This document shows positions 16,201-23,827 of a stretch of DNA of 64,000 nt, piece by piece (position 1 is the first letter of the stretch; each line of letters opens with the position of its first letter). The translations under genes were made by a program, and so were the position numbers. Origin of the DNA: Paenibacillus typhae (GTDB lineage: Bacteria > Bacillota > Bacilli > Paenibacillales > Paenibacillaceae). Location: positions 124,001 through 188,000 of the forward strand of contig NZ_FNDX01000009.1 in the NCBI RefSeq assembly GCF_900099765.1, read 5' to 3'. A model generated the notes under the pieces. That model worked only from the letters and a program-made list of their open reading frames with translations. It did no database searches and had not been told where the DNA came from.

Positions 16201-16491
16201 CGATCCGTTAATGGACAGCAGTCCCTCTCCCCCTGCCTTGAATATAATACCGGCTTTTTCGTCCGCCCAATCCTCCGGTATTTGGACTGCCGCTTCCAGA
16301 AACAGCGTCTCTCTAACCTGGCTCTGCAGCCGGCCGGGAGCGGCGGTCTCCTTTTCAGCATCATACCGGTACTCTCCTTCATCCGCATAAAACGCCCTTT
16401 GCAGGGACCATTCTCCAATGTCACGGCTTTCCTTAATCCAGCGCAGCTGCAGCTCTTTCTGCAGCCGGTTCACTCTTCTGATCAGCGGCAT
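13258..16491 (-). CDS. Alpha-mannosidase, GH38, second copy
   Basis: A GH38 alpha-mannosidase of 1077 residues, the usual length for the family. An N-terminal beta domain of about 230 residues precedes the catalytic domain. Zinc-binding residues sit in GQSHIDLAWLWPL, the nucleophile Asp is in EWLPDTFGYCASLPQ, and further conserved motifs are GDGGGG and LNQFHDIIPGTS. No signal peptide is present, so it acts inside the cell on imported or recycled mannosides. ATG 16491 is preferred over an in-frame ATG at 16497 because GGGAGG is too close to the latter. The gene follows a related GH38 gene by about 30 bases, so the two form an operon. The proteins are clearly homologous but not recent duplicates. 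Confidence 0.92.
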   Translation of the reverse strand: MPLIRRVNRLQKELQLRWIKESRDIGEWSLQRAFYADEGEYRYDAEKETAAPGRLQSQVRETLFLEAAVQIPEDWADEKAGIIFKAGGEGLLSINGSPYHGLDKNRSFVPLSKELTASGELKLCVELYHVPLIPDDPLNGQKDNDAPPVHFQEARLVTVNPAAESLYFTVTVCLDTLNRLAERTVERLQLEQALEDAILFIGDSAEADEKIFRQAEEQLLNKLQAAAGSRNPGDAGTMHMVGQSHIDLAWLWPLKETVRKTSRTFSTVITLMEHYDDYLYSQSQPQLYAYVKMHFPDLYERIKKRVADGRWELVGGMWVEPDLNIPSGESLVRQLLYGRAFYEREFGKTSRVEWLPDTFGYCASLPQLLKKSGVDYFMTTKMNWNDTNAFPYDLFYWEGIDGTQILSFLNHGLNENTLPGDVGEHWDSYKQKKAHPEQMLLYGYGDGGGGVTREMLEVIGRSAALPGLPVSRFSTAHDFFDGVRDAAPKLPVWSGDMYLELHRGTYTTHGSNKRWNRKAEALYREAEIWNSLSYLSGAATLEECAELQQGGLQEGWELMLLNQFHDIIPGTSIPEVYVKSAEHYEKIFSCGKEALSSGLEALAAAADTRGTGTPLILFNSLSWNRSDAAILTGGAELLNKDPYDAGGNPLPFDLLQSKDSYQMIFCPGEVPSLGYTTVWLRDKTDEEAETLTCGTVEAAAGLKIARSAANLQSWETGNYSLQFDNSGRIVSWLDKAAGRELITPGAVANHLQLFHDRPTVWDAWDIDPHFAEQPAAEAVLLSSEVLLQGKTRDILKFSWQLNDSLIEQRLILHHQSRRVDFETRVDWHEEHKLLKAAFPVDIHSAKAVYEIPFGSIERPTHTNTSWEQAQFEVCGHRWADLSEGGYGVSLLNDCKYGYDIKGSVMRLSLLRSPRWPDITADIGVHEFTYSLYPHEGGWREGGVVRQGFELNQPLTLFATTAHEGVRPSTVSLLEVQSRYGIVDAIKIAEDSGGAVIRLYESGGGRERMGLAFSGGPEGQKQASGEAPADGAGGSPVRVTETNLMEQPVENPQLPVNNGTVTRTLSPYEVVTLKAVIH

Positions 16492-16523
16492 GTTCATTCC
16501 TCCCGGGTAATGAGTTCGCAGAG

Positions 16524-19500
16524 CTATTCAAAGAATTTGATAAGCAGGGTATGAATTTCATAAGGCTTGAATTCAAGCTCAATTTCGCCGCCGCTGGTAA
16601 CCCCTCCCTGAGGGCGTTCCATGAGATCGCACAGCTGCCAGGAATGGACGGCATATCCGCTGCCAAGCTTGACTTTCCGGCGGCCGCCGAAGAATTCATG
16701 CAGCCGGATCACACAGCTGTCACCCTGCTCAGACCATTTGACGGCATCGATGGCGACTCCTGCAGCGTCCGTACGGAACAGCGATTTGCCTGTTGCTCCG
16801 TTGAATCTTCCCTGTTCAGCCCGCAAAGGATTATTAAGCATCCACGCTTCCTCTGCAGTACGGCCCTCTGCCCAGTCCCCCTCATGCGGAAGCAGACTGT
16901 ACGTGAACCGGTGTTCACCCTGGTCGGCCTGCCAGTCCGGTGCGGTTGCTGACTTGATCAGCGACAGGCGCATCACATGATCCTTGATGTCATACCCGTA
17001 CTTGCAGTCATTAAGCAGGCTTACTCCATAACCCCGCTCCGACAGATCCGCCCATTGATGCCCCACACTCTCAAAACGCGCATAGTCCCAGCTTGTATTC
17101 CAGTGGGTCGGGCGCTTCACATTACCATACTGGATATCATAAGTGGCCTCTGTCGAACGGACGTTTACCGGAAAAGCAACCTTAAGCAGCTGATGCTGCT
17201 CATGCCAGTCAACCAACGTCTCAAAGTCGATCCTGCGGCTTCCGGCATACACCTTCACCTTCTGGATAACCGTGGAGTCCATGTACTTCCAGGAAAACTG
17301 TAACACTGCTGCCAGCGGGCCTGACTCAACCAGTTTGATGGAGACAAGTCCGGTGATTTCCCGTTTTTTCTCCTGATAGTACAGATCAATGTCCCAGGCA
17401 TCGTACTGCTTCGGCTTATCCTCGAACACCTGCAGCACATTTCCGCATTCACCCGGAGCGAGCACCTCACGGTCAGCATCACGGTCATACAGACGGCATA
17501 GCTGGCCTGAGGCGTTCCATTCCATAATATAATGGGGCGTAGCCAGAATGGAGTTTTCCCATACAAAAGAGTCCGTTTGAGCTTCTGGTTCAACATGGTC
17601 AGTAAAATGTGCACTAATGACTGCTGTTGCCAGCATCGGAATCTCCGGCGTTTCAATCAGCCATTCGTTGCCCAGCTGCTGAGCGTTCAGCAGTGAACCG
17701 TTTTCATCCCGCCATTGTCTGTGCTCCGAATCTTCGGCAGTCACGGTAAGCAGTCCTGTATGATCAAAGGAAGCCCCGTTAAATACCGTATACACTTTTT
17801 TGTCTGTATCCTGATCGGAGAAACCTGTTAAGGCCTCTGCAGCTGCCCGGGCCGCCTGATTACCAATTTCCTCTGCTTCCGCATACTCGGCGCGCGAATC
17901 CTCGTAGACCTCACGGATGGAGGAGCCCGGGATAATATCATGGAACTGGTTGCGCAGGATGATTTTCCAGCCCTCATCTAATTCCTGCTTTGGATACCTC
18001 ACAAAGCTGCCCGACTCGGCAGCCAGCAGCACCTGAAGCCATTCCGCTTCACGGTACAGCAGCTCCAGGCGGCGGTTCATTTTTTTATTGTAAGCCTGGC
18101 TGGTATATGTTCCTCTATGGTACTCAAGGTATAGTTCACCATCCCACGTATGGACATACTGGTCCGTGCTGCGGAGGGTCTCGTTCAGACGCTCAAAATA
18201 ATCATCCGCCCGGCCCGGCTTCACATTAGGCACCCCCGGTATGGCATCGAGCCGGCGCCGCATCTCCAGATGCTCCCGGTTAACCCCGCCGCCGCCGTCC
18301 CCGTATCCGTAGGCCAGCAGCAGCTCGCGGTTCAGGTTTTTGTCCCGGTAGGAGTCCCAAATGCCCTGAACAGCAAACGGTTCCATTAAGCCGTTGTAGG
18401 TATAATACCAGGCGCTGGATTCCGGGCCTTCCGGTGTTGTAATAAAGTGGGCGAGCACCTCGCTGCCGTCCATCCCCCGCCAGTGGAACGTATCATGCGG
18501 CATGCGGTTATACTGGCTCCAGCTGATCTTAGTTGTCATAAACGTATCTATACCGGATTTGCGCAAAATCTGCGGCAGCGCCCAGCTGTAGCCAAACACA
18601 TCCGGCAGCCATAGATACTTACATTCCACACCGAACTCTTCCCGGAAAAATGTGGTCCCGTACAAAATCTGACGCACCAGCGATTCGCCGCTCGTCAGGT
18701 TACAGTCTGCCTCCAGCCACATCGCTCCGCCGGCTTCCCAGCGGCCTTCACTGACCCGTCTGGAAATTTCCGCATACAGCTCAGGGTAATCCTGCTTGAT
18801 GTAATCGTACAGCTGAGGCTGTGTCTGCAGAAAAATATATTCCGGATATTGCTTCATTAATCTCAGCACAGTGGAAAAAGAGCGCGCCGCCTTCTCCCGG
18901 GTATGCGTCAGCCGCCACAGCCAGGCAACGTCAATATGGGTATGCCCTATAGCCGTTACCGTTACCGGATGCTTCTGTTCCATCTCCTTAAGCCGCGCTG
19001 CCAGCTGCTCATCCGCTTCCCTGACTGAAGCATAAAAAGCTTCGCTGCCCGGCCTTGACCAGTCCAGCAGGCGGAAGGCCCGGTCCAGCAAGGTCTGCAG
19101 CTCCTGCTTCAGCGGATCACTGCCGCCCAGCGACCGGTATACGGCCAGCATCGCCCGGCCGGTGTAATACAGATTGTCGGCTGCCTCATCAAGCCATGCG
19201 AGCTCCGCCCGTTTGATCCGGTGCTCCTGCGGCACCGGCAGCCCGCCGCCTTCAAGGCCCGACCATAGCCGGAAGGTGAAGCTGACTGCCGTACCGGCCG
19301 TCTCCGGCTCCAGAAAAACCTCCTGGTGATTGGAGTCCACCCCCTGGTACGGCTTCCCGTTCAGAAACAGCAGAGACTCGAAGCCGCTGTTATTTCCGCC
19401 GCCCGTACGGCCGAAATCGAACAAGCCGACGATACGTTTGTTCTGCCAATGTGCCGGTACCTCTACCATCCTGTGCAGCCAGAGATACATGTCCCTTCCC

Positions 19501-19676
19501 GTCCAGTAATCACCAACCTGGTACGAATCGCCCTTCTTCAATTCCGGCGGGTATACGCCATTTGCTCCCTCAACGTCTTCAAGTCCAAGCCATTCTGTTA
19601 AGACAATAGCCTCCCGGTACCGGTAGCGCTCCAATTCGGCGATTCGTGCATCAAGCTTCTCATCTGTCCAAAACAA
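16524..19676 (-). CDS. Alpha-mannosidase, GH38, first copy
   Basis: A GH38 alpha-mannosidase of about 1050 residues, homologous to the next gene. Key motifs are GHTHIDVAWLWRL (zinc ligands), YLWLPDVFGYSWALPQ (nucleophile Asp), GDGGGG and LRNQFHDIIPGSS. It is cytoplasmic. Start choice is uncertain. An ATG at 19685 abuts GGAGG with no spacer, whereas a TTG at 19676 has nine bases of spacing and gives MFWTDEKLDARI, which looks like the family N terminus. It is the first gene of the mannosidase operon. An 18-bp palindrome lies just upstream of its ribosome binding site and is shared with the lacI promoter. Confidence 0.9.
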   Translation of the reverse strand: MFWTDEKLDARIAELERYRYREAIVLTEWLGLEDVEGANGVYPPELKKGDSYQVGDYWTGRDMYLWLHRMVEVPAHWQNKRIVGLFDFGRTGGGNNSGFESLLFLNGKPYQGVDSNHQEVFLEPETAGTAVSFTFRLWSGLEGGGLPVPQEHRIKRAELAWLDEAADNLYYTGRAMLAVYRSLGGSDPLKQELQTLLDRAFRLLDWSRPGSEAFYASVREADEQLAARLKEMEQKHPVTVTAIGHTHIDVAWLWRLTHTREKAARSFSTVLRLMKQYPEYIFLQTQPQLYDYIKQDYPELYAEISRRVSEGRWEAGGAMWLEADCNLTSGESLVRQILYGTTFFREEFGVECKYLWLPDVFGYSWALPQILRKSGIDTFMTTKISWSQYNRMPHDTFHWRGMDGSEVLAHFITTPEGPESSAWYYTYNGLMEPFAVQGIWDSYRDKNLNRELLLAYGYGDGGGGVNREHLEMRRRLDAIPGVPNVKPGRADDYFERLNETLRSTDQYVHTWDGELYLEYHRGTYTSQAYNKKMNRRLELLYREAEWLQVLLAAESGSFVRYPKQELDEGWKIILRNQFHDIIPGSSIREVYEDSRAEYAEAEEIGNQAARAAAEALTGFSDQDTDKKVYTVFNGASFDHTGLLTVTAEDSEHRQWRDENGSLLNAQQLGNEWLIETPEIPMLATAVISAHFTDHVEPEAQTDSFVWENSILATPHYIMEWNASGQLCRLYDRDADREVLAPGECGNVLQVFEDKPKQYDAWDIDLYYQEKKREITGLVSIKLVESGPLAAVLQFSWKYMDSTVIQKVKVYAGSRRIDFETLVDWHEQHQLLKVAFPVNVRSTEATYDIQYGNVKRPTHWNTSWDYARFESVGHQWADLSERGYGVSLLNDCKYGYDIKDHVMRLSLIKSATAPDWQADQGEHRFTYSLLPHEGDWAEGRTAEEAWMLNNPLRAEQGRFNGATGKSLFRTDAAGVAIDAVKWSEQGDSCVIRLHEFFGGRRKVKLGSGYAVHSWQLCDLMERPQGGVTSGGEIELEFKPYEIHTLLIKFFE

Positions 19677-19693
19677 CGCTTTCATCCTCCTTT

Positions 19694-19711
19694 ATATAAC
19701 ACGTGTTATAT
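19694..19711. promoter_or_regulatory. LacI-type operator at the mannosidase operon
   Basis: ATATAACACGTGTTATAT is a perfect 18-bp palindrome eight bases upstream of the mannosidase start region. Its core ATAACACGTGTTAT recurs at 20934-20947 before the lacI-family gene. On the minus strand a possible TGGATT-17-TATAAC promoter places the -10 inside the palindrome, so repressor binding would block transcription. The remaining 19712-19863 holds GC-rich dyads that may end lacI transcription. Confidence 0.7.
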
Positions 19712-19863
19712 GCTAAAAAGAAAAGGCAATCCACTATGGGCTATGCCATTTCCAGTGCGGTCCGGCTGATGGCCGGGTCCGCTTTTTGGATAACGATTTT
19801 CGTAAGCCTAATAAACCTATCAAGCCTGATCAGCACTGTTTCTCTTGCTCAGTAAAGCAAACT

Positions 19864-20913
19864 TTATGCACTCTCTCCAGGTCTCAACACTGCCGGCAGC
19901 CACAGTTTGCCTGGCTCACCAGCGGACCCTTGTTCCAGCTGCTTCAGGATGCAGCGAACTGCCTCTTCTCCCATACGTACATACGGAATTTCAACGCAGC
20001 TAAGCCGGGGAACACTCAGGCGGTCACCCTGGATAGTATTATCCGCAGCCATAACCTTCAGCGTATCACCTATGATTAGATTGAGCTGACGTGCAGCACG
20101 GTAGAGGTCGGGAATTGTACTTGACCAGTTTACCAGCACCGGCGGCAATGTGTTGCCGGACTGCGCCTGAAGCCCGGTCAGCCAGCTGATCCAGCCTTGG
20201 GCGCCCTCTAATTCATCCATCCGCCGGATCTGCGGATGATAGCCATGGCTGCTGCACCAATCTTTATAGGCATTGCGGCGGTTTTTCTCGGACCAGTTGA
20301 TCCGTCTTCCGTCTGTCCCGTGATGTACCTCCGCATAGACCGGCCCCGACTGACACGCTGCTTCCTCCCTGCAGAGATAATCCAGTGCTGTAAGAACACT
20401 GCCTCTATAGTCTGCCAGCACAGAGTAGACTCCTTCTGTCTCTGCGTATCCTTCGACGGAAACGTAGGGAACACCGGCGTCATGCACTTTAGATGCCCAG
20501 TCTGCACTGCGGTAGCTGGTATTGTCCAACGTTACAATCCCGTCTATCTTGCGCTGGTGATACAGGTCCAGCAGCGCACTCCTGGCTTCACCCGGCCTTC
20601 GTTCCCCCGGTGAGCAGAGCAGAATGTGGTATCCGCGTGCTTCGCATTCCCGCTGCATCCCTTCAAGCAGCCGCATAAACAGCGGATGTCCGGTGTCTCC
20701 GAATGCAGCCAGCGTCATGCTGCGGCCGGTCTTCATGCTGCGTGCCTGGGCATCCACATGATAGTTCAGCTCTGCAATCGCGTTCAGCACCGCCTCCCGG
20801 GTCTGGGCGCTTACCCCGATCCCCGGTGTATCATTCAGCACAGCGGACACAAGGCTGCGGGATACGCCCGCCAGCTTGGCTACATCGTGGCTGGTCACTC
20901 TTTTTTTGCTCAT
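19864..20913 (-). CDS. LacI-family transcriptional regulator
   Basis: A 349-residue repressor. The N-terminal LacI helix-turn-helix reads VTSHDVAKLAGVSRSLVSAVLND. A hinge helix region follows, then a periplasmic-binding-protein-like effector domain from about residue 55 to the end, with KIDGIVTLDN and ending VLRPGESA. ATG 20913 has GAGGTG six bases upstream; a longer frame to 20940 runs into the operator and is rejected. The gene lies upstream of the two alpha-mannosidase genes on the same strand. An identical 14-bp palindrome at its own promoter and at the mannosidase promoter indicates that it represses both, probably released by a mannoside or mannose derivative. Confidence 0.9.
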   Translation of the reverse strand: MSKKRVTSHDVAKLAGVSRSLVSAVLNDTPGIGVSAQTREAVLNAIAELNYHVDAQARSMKTGRSMTLAAFGDTGHPLFMRLLEGMQRECEARGYHILLCSPGERRPGEARSALLDLYHQRKIDGIVTLDNTSYRSADWASKVHDAGVPYVSVEGYAETEGVYSVLADYRGSVLTALDYLCREEAACQSGPVYAEVHHGTDGRRINWSEKNRRNAYKDWCSSHGYHPQIRRMDELEGAQGWISWLTGLQAQSGNTLPPVLVNWSSTIPDLYRAARQLNLIIGDTLKVMAADNTIQGDRLSVPRLSCVEIPYVRMGEEAVRCILKQLEQGSAGEPGKLWLPAVLRPGESA

Positions 20914-20933
20914 ATCAGCACCTCGGCAAAAGT

Positions 20934-20947
20934 ATAACACGTGTTAT
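20934..20947. promoter_or_regulatory. Autoregulatory operator of the lacI-family gene
   Basis: ATAACACGTGTTAT, a perfect 14-bp palindrome, overlaps a minus-strand TATACT -10 box at 20936-20931. It is the same core as the mannosidase operator at 19694-19711, which suggests negative autoregulation. Confidence 0.65.
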
Positions 20948-21021
20948 TAGATGTGCATAGACCCCATTTCTGCGTTGCGGGAGCCCACTTAGCGGTAGGT
21001 GAGCCTATGGGCTGGTAGCCG

Positions 21022-21418
21022 GGCTGGAATCAAAGGGATAAATCCCTTTGATTCAGCCTTTCCACCCCAAACTGGGCCTTTTTAATGGGAAAAATCCCCT
21101 TATTCAAGCTCGGTCACCCCATACTGAGCCACTTTAATGGGAAAAATCCCACTATTCCAGCCCTTTCACCCCAAACTAGGCCTCATTAATGGGAAATATC
21201 CCCTTATTCAAGCTCGGTCACCCCATACTGAGCCACTTTAATGGGAAATATCCCACTATTCCAGCACTTTCACCCCAAACTGAGCCTCTTTAATGGGATA
21301 AATCCCACTATTTCAACCTTTTCACCCCAAGCTGGACCTCATTAATGGGAAAAATCCCTTTATATCAGCATTTTCACCCCAGGCAAGCCAATATAAAGGG
21401 ATATTTCCCTCTATGTCT
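21022..21418. repeat. 52-bp tandem repeat array with GGGA/TCCC hairpins
   Basis: Units start at 21084, 21136, 21188, 21240, 21292 and 21344, spaced exactly 52 bases, and a degenerate unit follows near 21395. Each unit has AATGGGAnnnATCCC, a short hairpin, then a CACCCCA block. Alternate units are more alike, pointing to a 104-bp higher-order period. A longer stem at 21022-21058, with 13 paired bases around CAAAGGGAT, precedes them. The whole gene-free stretch 20948-21492 consists of this array and its flanks, between the alpha-glucan operon end and the lacI promoter. Confidence 0.8.
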
Positions 21419-21492
21419 CCAAGCAGGCATACCGGCTCAACATTATTGAGCGCTTCCAGCGCCTCCATCACTTACCCTGCCCACAAATATAT

Positions 21493-23796
21493 TTACTCCT
21501 CTGACTTTCCATCCAACGCAGCTGTCTCTCTCTCCAACGCGGCTGTCTTTCCGTCCGCCGCAACTGTCCGCCGCTCCATTACGAGATGTTCCGATAAAGC
21601 CAGCGGCTCCGCAAACTGTATTCCATCAAAGATCCGGCCGCTTTGAAGCTGCCGCGCGGCTCTGTCAGCAGACACATCCGCTGCCCATTGTCCTGCCAGC
21701 TGCCCGTTCCCGTCCAGCAGCTCGGCCATCAGCTTCTCCCCGGCAATCTTAATCCGCAGCTCAGTGCCGTCAGCCACCGGTATTTGCACTGGCTCAAACG
21801 GCACGATATCGACGACGGCGGCCAGCTCTACTCCTGCAAAACGATAAACGTACAGCTGCTCACTGCCAGCGGCAGCAAAATCCGCCTCTATGGCACCTTC
21901 CCCCGCCTTCACCCGAACCTGCACATCGGTCAGCTCCTGCGGCATCCGCGGGGCAAGCGTAACCTTCCCAAGAATCAGATCCGGGCGGATTCCCAGGAAA
22001 TATTGATACCATACCCGCAGCTGCTCCGAGTTTGACCAGGCCTGCAGGTAAGCGCCGGTCAGCTTCGCGCGGCTTGCTCCCTCCTGCGGATAAGCATCCT
22101 GATTTTCGCTGAGTCCGCCAACTACACCAAGCTCCAGAGCCTGCCGGTTCATATTGCTGAACAGCTCATAGGCCGTCTCCTCCTGACCGGCTTCGATCAT
22201 CCGCTGCATGGCAATGCCGTTCAGCCAGGTCCATAAGGTACCGTTATGATAGGCTTCGTCCTTATGATACTGCTCCGTCAGATGGAACGGATGAAAGAAC
22301 GGGTGACGCCGGTCCAGTGAGGCCGTGCCCCAAGGATAAACCAGCTCCTCCCATGCCGTGCGGACAGCCGTATCCTTGAATTCCCGGTCATCGAACAGGT
22401 CAAAGGCAAACAGCTGATTCGGGCGCAGCGAGAATTCCGGCACGCCATCCTTATCCAGACGGTCAGCCAGATACGGATACGCCGGATCACGGAAATCGGC
22501 AGCAAAATTCTTTTGCAGCCTGTCAGCCACACGTCCCCACTGCTCCGCTTTCTCCTGATCCTGCATATAATCGGCAAAATAAACCCCTGCCCGCAGCTGG
22601 CCGTACCACAACGCCTGAATATCATTGGCCCGGGTATCACGCGGAGAGTATGATTTCAGCTCAGCATCCCGCGCATCCATCCATGTCTCATTGTCATCAT
22701 GGGTAAGATAGCCCTTATCGTCCACCCAATGCCGGAGCGAGCCCTCGATACTGCTGCACACGGCCGGATACAGCTGTTCAATAAGCGCAGTGTCTCCGGA
22801 ATATTTTACATAATCCTGCAATTGGATGATAAACCGCGGTGTGCCGTCTGTAGTGTGGTAATCGATGTTTTCAGGAGCCAGAATGTTCGGGACCCGCCCA
22901 TAATATTTGGAAGCCGCATCCCTGTTCTGATATTCCGCAAAAGACAGAAGAATCTGCCTCGCCGTTTCGAACTGGCCGCTGACCAGCACTGCACCTGGCA
23001 TTGCTATAAACTGGTCACGCCCCCAATACTCGTTGAACCACGGAAGTCCGGCATAAATCCCCTCGCCCTGCTGTCTGGTCACCAGCTGATCCATCGTCAG
23101 ACTGATCCAGTTCAGTGCTAGAGTCAGCTCCTCATTGCTGCTGCGCAGGTAAACATTATTCTGCAAAAATGCCGCCAAACGCCGGACACGCTCTCCTTTT
23201 AATGCGTCAGCCTGCCGCTCTGTATCCTCTATCAGCTTGACTGCTTCTTCAGCCGTCCGGGCACAAGCGATGAAAAAGCCTCCCGCCGCAGCCGTTGTCA
23301 GAAAGACACCGCCCTTTTCACTAACCGGCTGATCTTTTCCGGGACGCAGGGCAACGATCCAATCCCCCTCCATCGCTTTGAACAATGCCGTTTTCCCGTC
23401 AAGCTTCAGATATTCCAGCGCTTCTCCCTTTAAGGAGATGCCTATCTCAGTTCTTGCCCCTGTAACAATGACCTCCAGTACATTCCGGTAATCGAACAGC
23501 CACAGCTCCTCTGTCAATCTGCCATGGGCGCGGACCATTGAATAGGGACTAACTGTAACTTCAGCCCGTTCATTATCGAGCAGCCGCCCGTCTGCATATA
23601 AAGTGTATCCGCCGAAAATCCGGTTTTTTGCCACATTCATCCCCTCAAAATAAGCATGCTCGGGATGATCATTCAGATGGGATTGCGTGTAATAATAGGC
23701 AGCTTCTTTATTGGTAAAAGAGACGGCACGGTTGTCCTCACGGCTGACCCTTATCTTCATTTGCTCCAAAAGCTCTGGTACAATATCGACTGTCAT
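21493..23796 (-). CDS. Amylo-alpha-1,6-glucosidase/glycogen-debranching-like enzyme
   Basis: A 767-residue cytoplasmic enzyme. The N-terminal region of about 230 residues is a beta-rich domain typical of archaeal/bacterial debranching enzymes. An (alpha/alpha)6 barrel with GLPWFNEYWGRDQFIAMPG, NYHTTDGTPRF-type and THDDNETWMDARD motifs follows, then a C-terminal beta domain. The C terminus ends in a repetitive AALE/AALD-rich tail. It would remove alpha-1,6 branches from maltodextrin or glycogen limit dextrins. ATG 23796 has GGAGG eight bases upstream; an in-frame TTG at 23811 overlaps that site. It follows the GH13 gene by 31 bases in the same operon. The exact GH family assignment is inferred. 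Confidence 0.82.
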   Translation of the reverse strand: MTVDIVPELLEQMKIRVSREDNRAVSFTNKEAAYYYTQSHLNDHPEHAYFEGMNVAKNRIFGGYTLYADGRLLDNERAEVTVSPYSMVRAHGRLTEELWLFDYRNVLEVIVTGARTEIGISLKGEALEYLKLDGKTALFKAMEGDWIVALRPGKDQPVSEKGGVFLTTAAAGGFFIACARTAEEAVKLIEDTERQADALKGERVRRLAAFLQNNVYLRSSNEELTLALNWISLTMDQLVTRQQGEGIYAGLPWFNEYWGRDQFIAMPGAVLVSGQFETARQILLSFAEYQNRDAASKYYGRVPNILAPENIDYHTTDGTPRFIIQLQDYVKYSGDTALIEQLYPAVCSSIEGSLRHWVDDKGYLTHDDNETWMDARDAELKSYSPRDTRANDIQALWYGQLRAGVYFADYMQDQEKAEQWGRVADRLQKNFAADFRDPAYPYLADRLDKDGVPEFSLRPNQLFAFDLFDDREFKDTAVRTAWEELVYPWGTASLDRRHPFFHPFHLTEQYHKDEAYHNGTLWTWLNGIAMQRMIEAGQEETAYELFSNMNRQALELGVVGGLSENQDAYPQEGASRAKLTGAYLQAWSNSEQLRVWYQYFLGIRPDLILGKVTLAPRMPQELTDVQVRVKAGEGAIEADFAAAGSEQLYVYRFAGVELAAVVDIVPFEPVQIPVADGTELRIKIAGEKLMAELLDGNGQLAGQWAADVSADRAARQLQSGRIFDGIQFAEPLALSEHLVMERRTVAADGKTAALERETAALDGKSEE

Positions 23797-23827
23797 AGCA
23801 TCTGCCTCCAACTGATATTCAACTTGC

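Noticed and set aside
21084..21418. CRISPR array at the 52-bp repeats
   Set aside because: The whole 52-bp unit is repeated with drift, so there are no conserved repeats separated by unique spacers, and no cas genes are present.
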